From contig NZ_JAGSPM010000008.1 of NCBI RefSeq assembly GCF_018139645.1, positions 1-64,000 on the forward strand: 64,000 bases of DNA, written 5' to 3'. The notes under the pieces are model-generated. The model was given only the letters and a program-made list of their open reading frames with translations, did not search any database and had not been told where the DNA came from. How positions within the stretch are numbered: position 1 is the stretch's first letter; the number at the start of each line of letters is the position of its first letter. Shown one piece after another: positions 47,684 to 57,990 of the stretch. Origin of the DNA: Affinundibacterium baiyunense (lineage in GTDB: Bacteria; Pseudomonadota; Gammaproteobacteria; Burkholderiales; Burkholderiaceae_D). The position numbers were made by a program, and so were the translations under genes.

Positions 47684-48553
47684 ATGGCATATGCGGGCTT
47701 GAGTCATTATTTAAATAGTTTAGCAACACAAAGTGCTAGTCAATTATTTCCAAGAAAAGATGGCCGTATTTCGGCACGGTTTTTTAATGCACGTTTAAGC
47801 AGTGTATTTCAGCCTATACGGTCTGGCGAAGATTTAGGTTTGCTTGCCTACGAGGCCTTTGTCCGTACCTTTTCGGTCAATGATCAAGGGCTCAGTATCT
47901 GGAAATTATTAGAGCATGCGAGTTCCGATGATGAGTCAGTCGAGTTAGATCGTTTGTGTCGCTTACTGCATGCCATTAACTTTTTCCGTCAGGCGACTGC
48001 CGACAATTTGGAATTATATTTGAGTGTACATAATCGCCTATTAACGGCGGTTGCTGGTAATCATGGTGCTGCCTTTCAGCGCGTACTCGCCAAGTTAGAT
48101 ATCCCACAGCAAAGAATTGTTTTGCAATTGCCAGCGATTGTTCCTAGTCAACGTTGGGCGATTACCCATGTTGCTGATAATTATCGTCGCAACGGATTCC
48201 GACTCGCACTTCATGCACAAAATATCGAGCAAGCTTTTGACTTACTCGAACGGGTACAGCCGGATGTATTGAAGCTCACTTTTGAACAAAGTTTGGCGGA
48301 TGAGAATGCTTGGCTGTTTGAAGATTTACTCAGACAAGCGGCGCGACAATCTTGTTTAATTATTTTGCGTAAAGTCGATCAATTGACCGCGTTTGAGAAG
48401 TTGCGCGAATTTGCCGATTATCGACTCGCTTTTGCAATGCAAGGTAACGCGATTGATATTGCGCGTTCTCATCTGATCAATCCTGAGGGAGCGCCATCCC
48501 AGCGACGTCAACAAACGGTCTCGAATACATCGCCTCGGCAAGCTTGTTGTTGA
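47684..48553 (+). CDS. Degenerate EAL-domain protein
   Basis: 289 residues from ATG 47684 (GAAAGGAATAAGA upstream); an earlier in-frame start at 47522 adds Cys-rich residues with no support. It has the EAL TIM-barrel outline: FNARLSSVFQPI, LAYEAFVRT in place of EALLR, and PDVLKLTFEQS. The catalytic NLS-type Asn and the DDFGTG metal motif are not recognisable. It is therefore probably not an active c-di-GMP phosphodiesterase. It sits inside the sulfate transport operon between the binding-protein gene and cysT. Confidence 0.8.
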   Translation: MAYAGLSHYLNSLATQSASQLFPRKDGRISARFFNARLSSVFQPIRSGEDLGLLAYEAFVRTFSVNDQGLSIWKLLEHASSDDESVELDRLCRLLHAINFFRQATADNLELYLSVHNRLLTAVAGNHGAAFQRVLAKLDIPQQRIVLQLPAIVPSQRWAITHVADNYRRNGFRLALHAQNIEQAFDLLERVQPDVLKLTFEQSLADENAWLFEDLLRQAARQSCLIILRKVDQLTAFEKLREFADYRLAFAMQGNAIDIARSHLINPEGAPSQRRQQTVSNTSPRQACC

Positions 48554-48693
48554 GCGATAAGGTCCTTGAGCCTTAGACATTAAGTCAGCTTATGCAGAAA
48601 TCGACTATAGAAATATGAAAAAAATCGTTTTCCATATAACTTGATCATGCAATCATTTGTCATCTAAAGCTTATCCAGTAATAAAGGCTGTGC

Positions 48694-49548
48694 ATGACAT
48701 TTCTATCAAACAAGCGGGCAAAGTCGCGACGGGTGATTCCCGGTTTTCATTTATCGCTAGGATTTACCTTGTTTTATCTGGGCCTGATCGTCCTTATTCC
48801 TTTGTCTGCGGTCTTCATTAAAACCTTTAGCATGACTTGGGATGCGTTTTGGCAAACGGTCACTTCCGAGCGCGTGCTGGCTTCGTATCGCTTGACCTTT
48901 GGTGCATCCTTGCTCGCGGCCTTTATTAATGTGATTTTTGGCGGCATTTTGGCGTGGGTGCTGGTGCGCTATCAATTCCCGGGAAAGCGTTTGATCGACG
49001 CTTTCGTGGACTTACCTTTTGCGTTGCCAACTGCGATTGCTGGCATCACTTTAGCGACCCTGTATGCACCGAATGGATGGCTAGGAAAGTTGTTAGCACC
49101 GTTTGATGTCAAAGTCGCTTATACCCCTTTGGGCGTCTTGATTGCATTGATTTTTATTGGCTTGCCTTTTGTAGTGCGTACGGTGCAACCGGTGTTAGAA
49201 GAAGCTGAAAAAGAATTAGAAGAGGCCGCAATTAGTTTGGGCGCTAGCCATTGGCAAACATTTGTGCGCGTGATTTTCCCCACGATTTTGCCAGCAGTGT
49301 TAACCGGTTTCGCTTTGGCGTTTGCGCGTGCTACGGGTGAATACGGCTCAGTGATTTTCATCGCGGGCAATATGCCGATGATTTCTGAAATCACACCACT
49401 GTTTATGATCACTAAACTTGAACAATACGACTATGCAGGTGCAACCGCGATTGCGGTGGTGATGTTGATTATTTCCTTCATTTTGTTATTGGCGATTAAC
49501 GCGCTGCAAGCATGGACGCGGCGTCGTCAAACAGCGGGGAGAGCGTAA
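48694..49548 (+). CDS. cysT: Sulfate/thiosulfate ABC transporter permease CysT
   Basis: 284 residues with about six transmembrane segments. The EAA-type coupling loop [21 protein letters not shown] faces the ATPase, and [17 protein letters not shown] is typical of CysT (CysU). The frame is intact, unlike the genes on either end of the operon. Its TAA overlaps the cysW ATG. It would form the channel with CysW and depend on CysA for energy. Confidence 0.94.
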   Translation: MTFLSNKRAKSRRVIPGFHLSLGFTLFYLGLIVLIPLSAVFIKTFSMTWDAFWQTVTSERVLASYRLTFGASLLAAFINVIFGGILAWVLVRYQFPGKRLIDAFVDLPFALPTAIAGITLATLYAPNGWLGKLLAPFDVKVAYTPLGVLIALIFIGLPFVVRTVQPVLEEAEKELEEAAISLGASHWQTFVRVIFPTILPAVLTGFALAFARATGEYGSVIFIAGNMPMISEITPLFMITKLEQYDYAGATAIAVVMLIISFILLLAINALQAWTRRRQTAGRA

Positions 49549-50447
49549 TGACTTCACAAACATTGACTGCGCACATATTGACTGCGAAACGCGCGGAACC
49601 TCCATTGCAGTTGCAAGCGACAGTAGAACCGTTTTGGGTAAGAGCTTTACTGATAGCACTCGGATTGGCCTTTGTTGCCTTGTTTTTGTTCATTCCTCTG
49701 GTGGCAGTGTTCACCGAAGCTTTGCGTAAAGGCTGGGATGTTTATCTAGCGTCTATCCAAGAACCAGACGCAGTGTCCGCGATTAAATTAACCTTAATTG
49801 CTGCGGCCATTGCGGTTCCTTTGAACTTGGTTTTCGGTGTGTCTGCCGCATGGGCGATTGCCAAGTTTGAATTCCGTGGCAAGAATGTTTTGTTGACCTT
49901 AATCGATTTACCGTTTTCTGTTTCACCCGTGATTTCGGGCTTGATTTATGTCTTATTGTTTGGCGCGCAAGGTTGGTTTGGCGAGTGGCTGCGTGAACAC
50001 GATATCAAAATTTTGTTTGCGGTGCCGGGCATTGTGTTGGCGACGATTTTTGTGACTTTTCCTTTTGTCGCGCGTGAATTGATTCCTTTGATGCAGGCAC
50101 AAGGTAGCGAGGAAGAAGAGGCTGCCTTGGTATTAGGTGCATCGGGTTGGAAGACTTTTTGGCATGTGACTTTGCCGAATATTAAATGGGGTTTGTTGTA
50201 TGGCGTGATTCTGTGTAATGCGCGTGCGATGGGGGAGTTTGGCGCGGTATCGGTGGTATCTGGTCACATCCGCGGCGAGACCAATACTTTGCCTTTGCAA
50301 GTGGAGATTTTGTATAACGAATATAACTTTGTTGCGGCATTTGCGGTGGCTTCATTGTTGACCTTGTTAGCACTAGTGACATTGGCCTTGAAGACGATTG
50401 TGGAATGGAAGACGGACGAATCGCGTCAGCGTATTCCGCAGGAGTAG
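49548..50447 (+). CDS. cysW: Sulfate/thiosulfate ABC transporter permease CysW
   Basis: 299 residues, intact, six predicted transmembrane segments. The coupling loop [22 protein letters not shown] and [20 protein letters not shown] identify CysW. The start is the ATG overlapping the cysT stop; an earlier in-frame start would lie inside cysT. The next gene, cysA, normally follows at once, but a 234-base gap with a repeat element intervenes here. Confidence 0.94.
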   Translation: MTSQTLTAHILTAKRAEPPLQLQATVEPFWVRALLIALGLAFVALFLFIPLVAVFTEALRKGWDVYLASIQEPDAVSAIKLTLIAAAIAVPLNLVFGVSAAWAIAKFEFRGKNVLLTLIDLPFSVSPVISGLIYVLLFGAQGWFGEWLREHDIKILFAVPGIVLATIFVTFPFVARELIPLMQAQGSEEEEAALVLGASGWKTFWHVTLPNIKWGLLYGVILCNARAMGEFGAVSVVSGHIRGETNTLPLQVEILYNEYNFVAAFAVASLLTLLALVTLALKTIVEWKTDESRQRIPQE

Positions 50448-50484
50448 ACCAAAATATCTATCTCAGGAACGCAGGTGCAAAGCT

Positions 50485-50644
50485 CCCTCTCCCGCAAGCG
50501 GGAGAGGGTTGGGGTGCGGGTGGTTCAGATAAGCGAAATCTTTGTTGAAAATCCTTGGCTAACTTGAGTATTGGCAAATGAATCATGAATAGTCTTACTC
50601 AACGCCCCTCATCCCCAACCCTTCTCCCGCTTGCGGGAGAAGGG
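50485..50644. repeat. REPIN-like element, copy 1 (between cysW and cysA)
   Basis: Two palindromes face each other in inverted orientation: CCCTCTCCCGCAAGCGGG and its mirror at 50485-50508, followed by GTTGGGGTG; and CATCCCCAACCCTTCTCCCG through 50644. The core between the arms (about 90 bases) is AT-rich and unrelated to that of the second copy at 59294-59458. This layout fits REP doublets mobilised by RAYT transposases; no RAYT gene is in the window. Confidence 0.8.
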
Positions 50645-50681
50645 AGTACGAACCTAAATATTTGAAAGATCGGAAATAAAC

Positions 50682-51084
50682 ATGAGCATCGCTGTTAATC
50701 AATTGCAAAAACGCTTCGGCAATTTTACTGCCTTAGATAATGTGTCTTTGGATTTTCCGAATGGCGAATTAACGGCATTGTTAGGACCATCGGGCTGTGG
50801 CAAGACGACCTTGTTGCGGATTATTGCTGGCTTGGAATATGCTGATAGCGGTCAGGTTTTGCTGGATGGCGAGGATGCTTCGAATCAGCATGTGCGTGAA
50901 CGTCAGGTTGGCTTTGTATTCCAGCACTATGCTCTGTTTAAACACATGACGATTTTTGAAAATATTGCGTTTTGCTTGCGTGTAAAACCGCGCCACCTGC
51001 GTCCATCTGAAACGCAAATCAAAGAGAAAGTCACCAAATTATTAGAGCTGGTTCAACTTGATTGGCTGGCTGATCGTTATCGTA
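50682..51084 (+). pseudogene. cysA: Truncated CysA, sulfate transporter ATPase (N-terminal part)
   Basis: About 134 codons of CysA remain: Walker [19 protein letters not shown] and the Q-loop region [20 protein letters not shown] are present up to [13 protein letters not shown]. The signature motif, Walker B, H-loop and regulatory domain are missing. After the junction the frame reads RINCDGF and stops at 51104. The sequence beyond 51084 belongs to cysB. The product cannot hydrolyse ATP or drive transport. Confidence 0.9.
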
Positions 51085-51363
51085 TTAACTGCGATGGATT
51101 CTGACGTGATTCAACAATACGTCGCACTTGGATTAGGTGTGGGTTTGGTCGCGTCGATGGCGATTGAATCTGGGGCCGATAATCAACGTGCCCAAGGTCT
51201 GCGAACAATATCGGCATCGCATCTATTCCAATCGAATGTCACACGCTTGGCGGTACGACGTGGAGCTTATCTGCGTGCCTACACTTACGATTTCATTCAA
51301 AAATTTGCGCCGAGTTTAAGTCGAGAAGATATTCGTGCTGCTTTAGTCGAACAAGATGTGTAG
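51075..51363 (+). pseudogene. cysB: Truncated CysB regulator (C-terminal part)
   Basis: About 95 codons from the end of a LysR-type Cys[51 protein letters not shown] and YDFIQKFAPSL. The DNA-binding HTH and most of the effector domain are absent. Other Burkholderiales carry cysB just after cysA, so one deletion of roughly 1.4 kb would explain both remnants. Without an intact copy elsewhere the cell would lack the activator of sulfur assimilation. Confidence 0.88.
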
Positions 51364-51413
51364 AGCAAGATGTATAGAGCAATAAAAAATAGCAGCATAA
51401 AAATCATTGCATA

Positions 51414-51454
51414 AAAAAACCGCGCTCTTTTCTTAAGATGCGCGGTTTTTTTTG
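51414..51454. terminator. Bidirectional terminator between the cys operon and dxs
   Basis: Stem AAAAAACCGCGC / GCGCGGTTTTTT around a 14-base loop, with T tracts on both strands. It ends the cys transcript from the left and the xseB-ispA-dxs transcript from the right. Confidence 0.9.
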
Positions 51455-51489
51455 TGATGAATCGGATTATTAATGCGTCAATTAAAGCA

Positions 51490-53328
51490 TTAAAAGAAAC
51501 GATGGCGAATCGACGCTTCTATGCCTTCAGCGTTCAATCCGCATTGTGCTAACAGCAGCGCAGGGTCACCATGATCGACAAATTTATCTGGCAAACCTAA
51601 GATCAACATGGGTTTTACTATCCCTGCTTGTGCTAAAGCTTCTGCCACTGCCGAACCAGCGCCGCCCATCGTGCAGCCTTCTTCGACGGTGACAATAGCG
51701 TCATGGCTGGCCGCCATTTCTTTGATCATCTCCGTATCAATCGGCTTGATAAAACGCATATTGACCAAGCTTGCATCGAGTGCTTCCGCAGCGAGTAAAG
51801 ACGGATGCACCATAGAACCAAAAGCGAGAATCGCAACTTTATTGCCTTGACGTTTCAATTCAGCTTTGCCGATTGGTAGCGAACTCAATTCTTTGTCGAT
51901 AGCAGCACCAATACCCGCACCGCGTGGGTAGCGGATTGCCGCTGGGCCCGGATAGTGATAACCGGTCGTCAGCATTTGTCGACATTCATTCTCGTCACTT
52001 GCCGCCATCACCACCATATTCGGAATGCAGCGCAAGTAGGCGAGATCATAATTGCCTGCATGGGTCGCACCATCGGCACCGACTAGACCAGCGCGATCTA
52101 GGGCAAAGGTCACATCCAAATTTTGTAAAGCGACATCATGAATCAATTGATCATAAGCGCGTTGTAAGAAGGTCGAATAAATCGCCACCACAGGTTTTAA
52201 GCCTTCGGTCGCTAAGCCACCAGCAAAGGTGACGGAATGCTGTTCTGCAATACCAACGTCGTAATAACGTTGTGGGAAGCGTTGTTCAAATTCCACCATG
52301 CCTGAGCCTTCGCGCATCGCGGGAGTGATGCCGATCAATTTGTCATCGGTCGCTGCCATATCGCATAACCAATCACCGAAAACTTGTGTATAGGTTTTCT
52401 TGGCAGGTGCCGTAGCAGGTTTGATTCCTTCTGCTGGATTAAATTTACCTGGCCCGTGATACAAAATTGGATCGGCTTCCGCCAGTTTATAGCCTTGACC
52501 TTTTTTAGTGACCACGTGCAAAAATTGTGGACCTTTGAGGTTTTTAATATTTTGCAAAGTTGGAATTAAGGATTCCAAATCATGTCCATCAATCGGGCCA
52601 ATATAGTTAAAGCCAAATTCTTCAAACATCGTTGCGGGGACGATCATGCCTTTGGCATGTTCTTCAAAACGGCGTGCTAGTTCCAACATCGGCGGCGGTA
52701 AGACCGACTTACCAACATTGCGCGCGGCGGCATAAAATTTACCAGACATCAAGCGTGCCAGATAACGATTTAACGCGCCAACAGGTGGTGAAATCGACAT
52801 GTCGTTATCGTTCAATACGACCAGCATATTGATATCGTCGTACACGCCCGCATTATTCAATGCTTCGAATGCCATACCGGCTGTCATTGAGCCATCTCCA
52901 ATAATCGCCACCGCATGACGCGATTCATTTTTGGTGCGTGCTGCCAAGGCCATACCAAGCGCTGCAGAAATCGAGGTGGAAGAATGCGCAGTACCAAAGG
53001 TATCGTATTCACTTTCGATCCGACGCGGAAAACCTGAGATACCATCAAGCTGACGCAGACTATGCATCTGATCACGACGCCCGGTCAGAATTTTGTGCGG
53101 ATAGGTTTGATGACCGACGTCCCATACCAAGCGATCTTCGGGAGTATTAAATACGTAGTGTAAAGCGATCGTCAGTTCCACTGTGCCGAGATTAGACGAT
53201 AAATGTCCACCGGTTTTTGACACAGAATCAATCACGTATTGGCGCAATTCATCTGCCAATGAAGTTAATTGATTGCGGTTAAGCTGGCGTAAATCTGCTG
53301 GCGAATTAATCGTATGAAGTAGGGACAT
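51490..53328 (-). CDS. dxs: 1-deoxy-D-xylulose-5-phosphate synthase
   Basis: 612 residues. Condenses pyruvate with glyceraldehyde 3-phosphate, the first step of the MEP isoprenoid route. The thiamine-diphosphate motif [15 protein letters not shown], the conserved [12 protein letters not shown] and [12 protein letters not shown] near the N terminus, and [13 protein letters not shown] with the catalytic Glu are present, with the transketolase C domain ([15 protein letters not shown]). It starts 2 bases after the ispA stop, in the standard xseB-ispA-dxs operon. Confidence 0.97.
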   Translation of the reverse strand: MSLLHTINSPADLRQLNRNQLTSLADELRQYVIDSVSKTGGHLSSNLGTVELTIALHYVFNTPEDRLVWDVGHQTYPHKILTGRRDQMHSLRQLDGISGFPRRIESEYDTFGTAHSSTSISAALGMALAARTKNESRHAVAIIGDGSMTAGMAFEALNNAGVYDDINMLVVLNDNDMSISPPVGALNRYLARLMSGKFYAAARNVGKSVLPPPMLELARRFEEHAKGMIVPATMFEEFGFNYIGPIDGHDLESLIPTLQNIKNLKGPQFLHVVTKKGQGYKLAEADPILYHGPGKFNPAEGIKPATAPAKKTYTQVFGDWLCDMAATDDKLIGITPAMREGSGMVEFEQRFPQRYYDVGIAEQHSVTFAGGLATEGLKPVVAIYSTFLQRAYDQLIHDVALQNLDVTFALDRAGLVGADGATHAGNYDLAYLRCIPNMVVMAASDENECRQMLTTGYHYPGPAAIRYPRGAGIGAAIDKELSSLPIGKAELKRQGNKVAILAFGSMVHPSLLAAEALDASLVNMRFIKPIDTEMIKEMAASHDAIVTVEEGCTMGGAGSAVAEALAQAGIVKPMLILGLPDKFVDHGDPALLLAQCGLNAEGIEASIRHRFF

Positions 53329-53330
53329 TA

Positions 53331-54218
53331 TTATGCTTTCCGCTGAACGATGAGATCTGCTAAATCATGCAGATATTGGGCGGACTCTCCGAAAATTGAT
53401 AAGGCATGATGGGCATCGCTGCATAGCTTTTGCGCCAATTGGCGCGACGCTTCTAAACCTAATAAAGATACATAAGTAGGCTTATTATCGGCAGCGTCTT
53501 TGCCCGCTGTTTTACCTAAGGTTGCAGAATCGGCAGTCGCATCCAAGACATCATCAACCACTTGAAATGCTAAGCCTATCGCACGCGCATAGTCATCTAG
53601 CGCGCTTGTTTCTGCTTCGCTTAAATGTTTGCCGCTCATTGCACCCAATAAAACCGATGCGCGTAGTAATGCACCCGTTTTGAGTCTGTGCATTTGTTCT
53701 AACTCGGTGATATTGAGGGCGATTCCAACACTGTCTAAGTCAATCGCTTGACCGCCGCACATACCTAATGAACCTGAAGCGTGTGCTAATAATTGCAACA
53801 TTGGCAGTTTGCGATCCGCTTCTGCTTGGGCTTCACTCAATACTAAAAACGCTTGGGCTTGCAAGGCATCGCCAACCAATAATGCCGTTGCTTCATCATA
53901 TTTCTTATGAACGGTTGGTTTGCCACGACGAAGTGCATCATCATCCATGCAAGGCATGTCATCATGTACTAGTGAGTAAGCATGAATCATTTCGACGGCA
54001 CAGGCAGCACGAGATAAGAGCTCATTTGGCGCTGAAAATAAATTACCCGCAGCGAAGACTAATAGAGGACGTACGCGTTTACCACCGTCGAGCACTGCAT
54101 AAGCCATCGCTTCATGCAGCTTTTGTGGCAGTTGTGTAGGCGCTGGTAAGTATTGCGTAAGTGCGATTTCAACTGCGGCTTGGGTGGAGGTCATCCAAGT
54201 TTGGAATGGTCCGCTCAT
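53331..54218 (-). CDS. ispA: Farnesyl diphosphate synthase
   Basis: 295 residues. Adds isopentenyl diphosphate units to make geranyl and farnesyl diphosphate. The first Asp-rich motif DDMPCMDDD with RRGKPT, and the second, QVVDDVLD, are intact, as is GGKRVRPLL near the N terminus. Its start overlaps the xseB stop by ATGA coupling. Confidence 0.96.
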   Translation of the reverse strand: MSGPFQTWMTSTQAAVEIALTQYLPAPTQLPQKLHEAMAYAVLDGGKRVRPLLVFAAGNLFSAPNELLSRAACAVEMIHAYSLVHDDMPCMDDDALRRGKPTVHKKYDEATALLVGDALQAQAFLVLSEAQAEADRKLPMLQLLAHASGSLGMCGGQAIDLDSVGIALNITELEQMHRLKTGALLRASVLLGAMSGKHLSEAETSALDDYARAIGLAFQVVDDVLDATADSATLGKTAGKDAADNKPTYVSLLGLEASRQLAQKLCSDAHHALSIFGESAQYLHDLADLIVQRKA

Positions 54219-54496
54219 GCAATGCTCTCTTGATTATTTTGATTGTTGGCATTCGTGTCGCCAGTGTCAGTGCTAAACGGCTTGAGCATGCCAGCATCAA
54301 GAATTTTCACTTGTTGTTCTACTTTTTCTAATTGTGAGGCACAGTATTTAATTAATTCAGAACCGCGTTGGTATGCCGTTACAGAAGCTTCTAATGGTAG
54401 TTGGCCAGTCTCCATTTGCGACACCAATTCACTAAGCTCAGCCATCGCACTTTCGAACGATGCAGGTGTGACATTTGTTGGTAATTTCTTTGACAT
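54215..54496 (-). CDS. xseB: Exodeoxyribonuclease VII small subunit
   Basis: 93 residues from ATG 54496; an in-frame start 39 bases upstream adds 13 residues not typical of XseB. ASFESAMAELSELVSQMETGQLP is split across the conserved core, followed by LEASVTAYQRGSELIKYCASQLEKVEQQV, a helical hairpin that packs on XseA. The tail is Asn/Asp/Gln-rich. It begins the operon with ispA and dxs. Confidence 0.93.
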   Translation of the reverse strand: MSKKLPTNVTPASFESAMAELSELVSQMETGQLPLEASVTAYQRGSELIKYCASQLEKVEQQVKILDAGMLKPFSTDTGDTNANNQNNQESIA

Positions 54497-54923
54497 AGAA
54501 TAGTTTGCAAGGTAGATTGCAGGAGTGGCAAGCACGAGAAGGCTGGCGTTCCTCGAAAACCTCGTATTTTAGAGCAAAGGGAGTTTAAGTGTGGAGATAT
54601 CCAAGCTTATCAGAAGCTTAATTCTTGATTTACTTTAGTAGTGCTTGTTCTAATTGAATTTATTTTGAATCAAGAATTTCATGCATAACCATAAAATAAA
54701 AACAATAAAATCAAAGAAAAACTGATCTAACATAAAAAAATGCTTAAAAAATGAGCGGAATTGCGTTTCGAACATTTCCATGTGGAAATTAATTGAATAT
54801 AGTCCTTCAAATGATGCGACTAATTTACATATTGTTTCTGAAGCTGACGTTCAGTTGTTGATTTTGTGGTCATGCTGTTTTTAGTGAAGTAGCTTTTAAG
54901 GTGTGTGTTGTAAAAAAACTTTT
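54497..54923. other. AT-rich divergent intergenic region
   Basis: 427 bases between xseB (- strand) and the DUF1631 gene (+ strand). Composition is markedly AT-rich around 54640-54760. A short inverted repeat AAGCTTATCAGAAGCTT lies near 54603. Promoters for both sides must be here, but no convincing hexamer pair was picked out. Confidence 0.4.
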
Positions 54924-57353
54924 ATGTCGATGAATCCGGTACATCAAAAGCAGGCAGATAAAAGTCCTCATGCGGTAGCGCCAATTCCTTTAGAAAAATT
55001 GGACACCTGGCAGGCTTTGCTGCAGCACGCCTATCAATTAATCACGCCACAGATCGATGCTTTTTCTGCGCGCTTATCACATGCCTTGTTTGTGAAATCA
55101 GAAGAGTCGAGTGATGCCAAAGAAGCCAATTTGTATTTTCATGGCGCGCAACTATTAAAAAATAGCACCTACACCTACTATTATTTGTGCTCGGGTGCGA
55201 TCGAGAAAATTTTAAAGAACGAAGTTGCTGCTTTACGAAGCAATGATAAGAAAAAGCCAGTCACTATTTCTGATGAAGGAATGACGTTGGTTTCTTATGA
55301 GGAGATGGATTTAAAGCTGAGCATCAGCCGCGCCAGCCGTTCACTCGAATTGACCCATGCAGAAAGTTTGGCTGCATTAAATATGCGCCTTGCGAGTTTA
55401 TTAGGTTTAGAGACCTTGAACTTGAGCCAGAATCCATTCCGACCTGAAGTGTTTTTACAGGCCTTAAATACGGCGTGGTGCGAATTTAATCCAGAAAAAG
55501 CAGCGCATGATTTTGCATTGCCTTTATTAAGCGATCTGATTTTTGATTTGACGCCGCTGTATCACGGTTTGAATGAATTATTGGTCGTGCGTGGGGTGCT
55601 GCCAGATCTGCAAGAAACTTATCGTTTAAAGCGCAAACAGGCGAGCGCCGAAGCTGCCAGATTAGGCGAAGCGGTTAAGAACGAAGTTACAAAGAAATTA
55701 GAGCAGTATTTTTCAGCTCAGTCAGGAATGCCGCCTGGCGCTGAAGCGCAAGTGCCACAACAGCAAGGCATGTCGACAGGCGCAGGTGCTGTTCCTTACA
55801 ATATTGGTGCCGCCAGCTTTCAACCAGCTAATTCCGAGTTGTTTCAGTATCTTGCAGGCGTACAAAAAAATATGGCGATTCACCAGCTTGTATCTGGTGC
55901 GCAGCAAGCCGTGCGTTTGTCCCATCTGCGACAAGAAATGCCAGCGATGTTTCATAGCGGTGTTGAAAAACATACCTTTGACTTGATGTCGCATGTGTTT
56001 GATGGTGTCTTAAGCAATCAAGAAATCGCCGATCCGATTAAAGACTTAATTAGTGCATTGCAAGTGCCAGTGCTCAAAGCCGCGTTGATCGATAAAGATT
56101 TCTTTTTTCAAGACTCTCATCCTGCGCGCCGCTTAATTGATTTACTTTCTAAGTATAGCTCTGCGCTTGATCCAGCGAAAGGACAAGCTGATCCTCTATT
56201 TCAGGAAATGCAGCGCAATGTAGCGCGGGTGCAAAATGAGTTTGATCAACAGCTCAGTTTGTTCGACGAGGTTGTCACTGATCTTGAATCTTTCATTCAG
56301 AAAGAAGAAGCCGCCACCATCGAAGCTTTGCAAGCGCCAATTAATCGAGCATTGCAAAGAGAGAAGTTTGTTCAAGCTAGTATCTCTGCGAACAACGATG
56401 TCTCGATGCGCATTGGGACTGGTGAGGTGATGGCGTTTGTCGAAACTTTCTTAGAGAATCGATGGAAAAAAGTTCTGACCTTGGCGTATAGCGTGCAAGA
56501 TCAAAAACCGCATGCAGTCGAAGATGCCATCAAAACGATGGATGATTTGATTTGGAGTATCAAGCCGAAATTCACTTTGGCGCAACGCCAAGACATGATT
56601 AATCGTTTGCCGGGAATTTTGGCGCGACTAAATAAATGGCTGAGTCTGATCAAGTGGGAAGATGCAGATCGCGTTCAATTTTTTGCTGACTTAGCCGAAT
56701 GTCACGCTTCAATCGTTAGAGCGCCACTTGAGTTGTCGCCAGAGCGACAAATGGAAATCGCTGTTGAGGCAGCCAAGATTGCCACTGAGCGTCGTCTAGA
56801 ACAAAGAGCAAAGGCAGAAGCAGAAGCGAAAGCCAAGGCCGCAGCAGAAGAGGCAGAGAAAGCCCGACTTGTTGCCCTTGCGATGGAAAAAGCCAAGGCC
56901 GACGCGAAACTCGCTGCTGAAGAAAAAGCCAAACAGCTTGCAGCAGAAGCTCAGGCCGCTGATGCGCAAGCGCAACCAGTTGATTTTTATCTGCCCGAAC
57001 TCAATGACGTCATCATTCGCGAGGAAGATTTAGTCGCCAAGGTAGAACAAGCAATTGAAGATGCGGTAGCAACCGTCGCCAATTTAGAGCGCGGCGTTTG
57101 GGTGCAATTCCGCATGCTAGATGACAGCCTACAAAAAGTTCGACTCGCTTGGGTTAGCCCTATGCGCAGTCTGTTTATTTTTACATCTAGTCAAAAAGAG
57201 AAATCATTCTCTGTGGCGATTAATGAATTAGAGAAAAATTTCCGTGAAGGGCGCGCTAAAGTGGTCTCAGTGGATCACGTAGTCGATCAAGCATTGTTGA
57301 GTGCGTTGAACAAAACAACTTCTCAAGCTGCTCATGAGCAGGTGAGTGCCTAA
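54924..57353 (+). CDS. DUF1631 family protein
   Basis: About 809 residues of unknown function; DUF1631 proteins are found in Burkholderiales and some gammaproteobacteria and are often large. The body is helical and acidic-rich. An Ala/Lys/Glu-rich coiled coil lies at about 620-690 (QRAKAEAEAKAKAAAEEAEK and following). The C-terminal 100 residues (GVWVQFRMLDDSLQKVRLAW, SPMRSLFIFTS) resemble a PilZ-like beta barrel, suggesting possible c-di-GMP binding; this is inference. The start is uncertain: ATG 54924, ATG 54930 or GTG 54903, none with a strong ribosome-binding site. Confidence 0.82.
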   Translation: MSMNPVHQKQADKSPHAVAPIPLEKLDTWQALLQHAYQLITPQIDAFSARLSHALFVKSEESSDAKEANLYFHGAQLLKNSTYTYYYLCSGAIEKILKNEVAALRSNDKKKPVTISDEGMTLVSYEEMDLKLSISRASRSLELTHAESLAALNMRLASLLGLETLNLSQNPFRPEVFLQALNTAWCEFNPEKAAHDFALPLLSDLIFDLTPLYHGLNELLVVRGVLPDLQETYRLKRKQASAEAARLGEAVKNEVTKKLEQYFSAQSGMPPGAEAQVPQQQGMSTGAGAVPYNIGAASFQPANSELFQYLAGVQKNMAIHQLVSGAQQAVRLSHLRQEMPAMFHSGVEKHTFDLMSHVFDGVLSNQEIADPIKDLISALQVPVLKAALIDKDFFFQDSHPARRLIDLLSKYSSALDPAKGQADPLFQEMQRNVARVQNEFDQQLSLFDEVVTDLESFIQKEEAATIEALQAPINRALQREKFVQASISANNDVSMRIGTGEVMAFVETFLENRWKKVLTLAYSVQDQKPHAVEDAIKTMDDLIWSIKPKFTLAQRQDMINRLPGILARLNKWLSLIKWEDADRVQFFADLAECHASIVRAPLELSPERQMEIAVEAAKIATERRLEQRAKAEAEAKAKAAAEEAEKARLVALAMEKAKADAKLAAEEKAKQLAAEAQAADAQAQPVDFYLPELNDVIIREEDLVAKVEQAIEDAVATVANLERGVWVQFRMLDDSLQKVRLAWVSPMRSLFIFTSSQKEKSFSVAINELEKNFREGRAKVVSVDHVVDQALLSALNKTTSQAAHEQVSA

Positions 57354-57475
57354 GTCAAATAGGACACTTGTGCGCAACTGAGTAGCGTTGAAAAGTTTGT
57401 TTTCTCTTTGATTCGTTAAATTACCAAGAATCGAAATCACTTAGTTATAGAATTACCGCGTCATATTCTGGCAAT

Positions 57476-57510
57476 AAAAAAGATCGCTTGCTGTGTAAGC
57501 GATCTTTTTT
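57476..57510. terminator. Bidirectional terminator after the DUF1631 gene
   Basis: Stem AAAAAGATCGCTT / AAGCGATCTTTTT with a 7-base GCTGTGT loop (arms 57476-57488 and 57497-57509) and T tracts on both strands. It lies 120 bases after the DUF1631 stop. Confidence 0.88.
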
Positions 57511-57526
57511 ATTTGAGTGATCTTTT

Positions 57527-57727
57527 TTATTGTCTGGCTCTCCAAAACATCGTTGAACAAAAATTGATCTGCATTGGATTTTCCTGAAGTTCTTCACACA
57601 CTACATTGCCAAGCTTCTCGATGTATTTGTAGTAGCAGCTTAGTTTTTTTACGCCCATTCCCTCCATCCGAAAATATTCGTAAAACCTATTTCTGTAGCT
57701 TTCTGTTTTTATCTCGCAGCTATTCAT
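57527..57727 (-). CDS. Possible small hypothetical protein
   Basis: 66 codons, Cys- and Tyr-rich (KLSCYYKYIEKLGNVVCEEL). I do not recognise it. In its favour, a good terminator lies directly after its stop on the same strand and the region 57354-57990 is otherwise empty. Against it, there is no clear ribosome-binding site and no family resemblance. The rest of the 57728-57990 gap holds only the upstream region of gdhA. Confidence 0.25.
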   Translation of the reverse strand: MNSCEIKTESYRNRFYEYFRMEGMGVKKLSCYYKYIEKLGNVVCEELQENPMQINFCSTMFWRARQ

Positions 57728-57990
57728 GCTCGATCATTGCGCTATTTTTCTAAGAATTAGCTTGTCGTTGGTTGGTAATTTAAGTTGCAATCGTTTTGAT
57801 GGAAAATGTCTAAAAGCATAACTATGCGTATCACGCATAGATAAATGCAAACAAAGCATTGGAGACGGGTAAGTGTCTTGCCTTAAGATGCGCTGCCTTT
57901 GATCGGCTTGGTTTGTGTAAGCGAACACCATTCGGTCAAAACAATTATTCATTCTTTCAAGATCTAATCTACTGAAAAGCGAGACTTACC

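Noticed and set aside
51058..51363. Independent small gene after cysA
   Set aside because: Its sequence is the C-terminal end of CysB, so it is a remnant rather than a new gene.
57734..57952. 72-codon reading frame on the - strand before gdhA
   Set aside because: Covers the gdhA upstream region; no ribosome-binding site and shuffled-looking composition.
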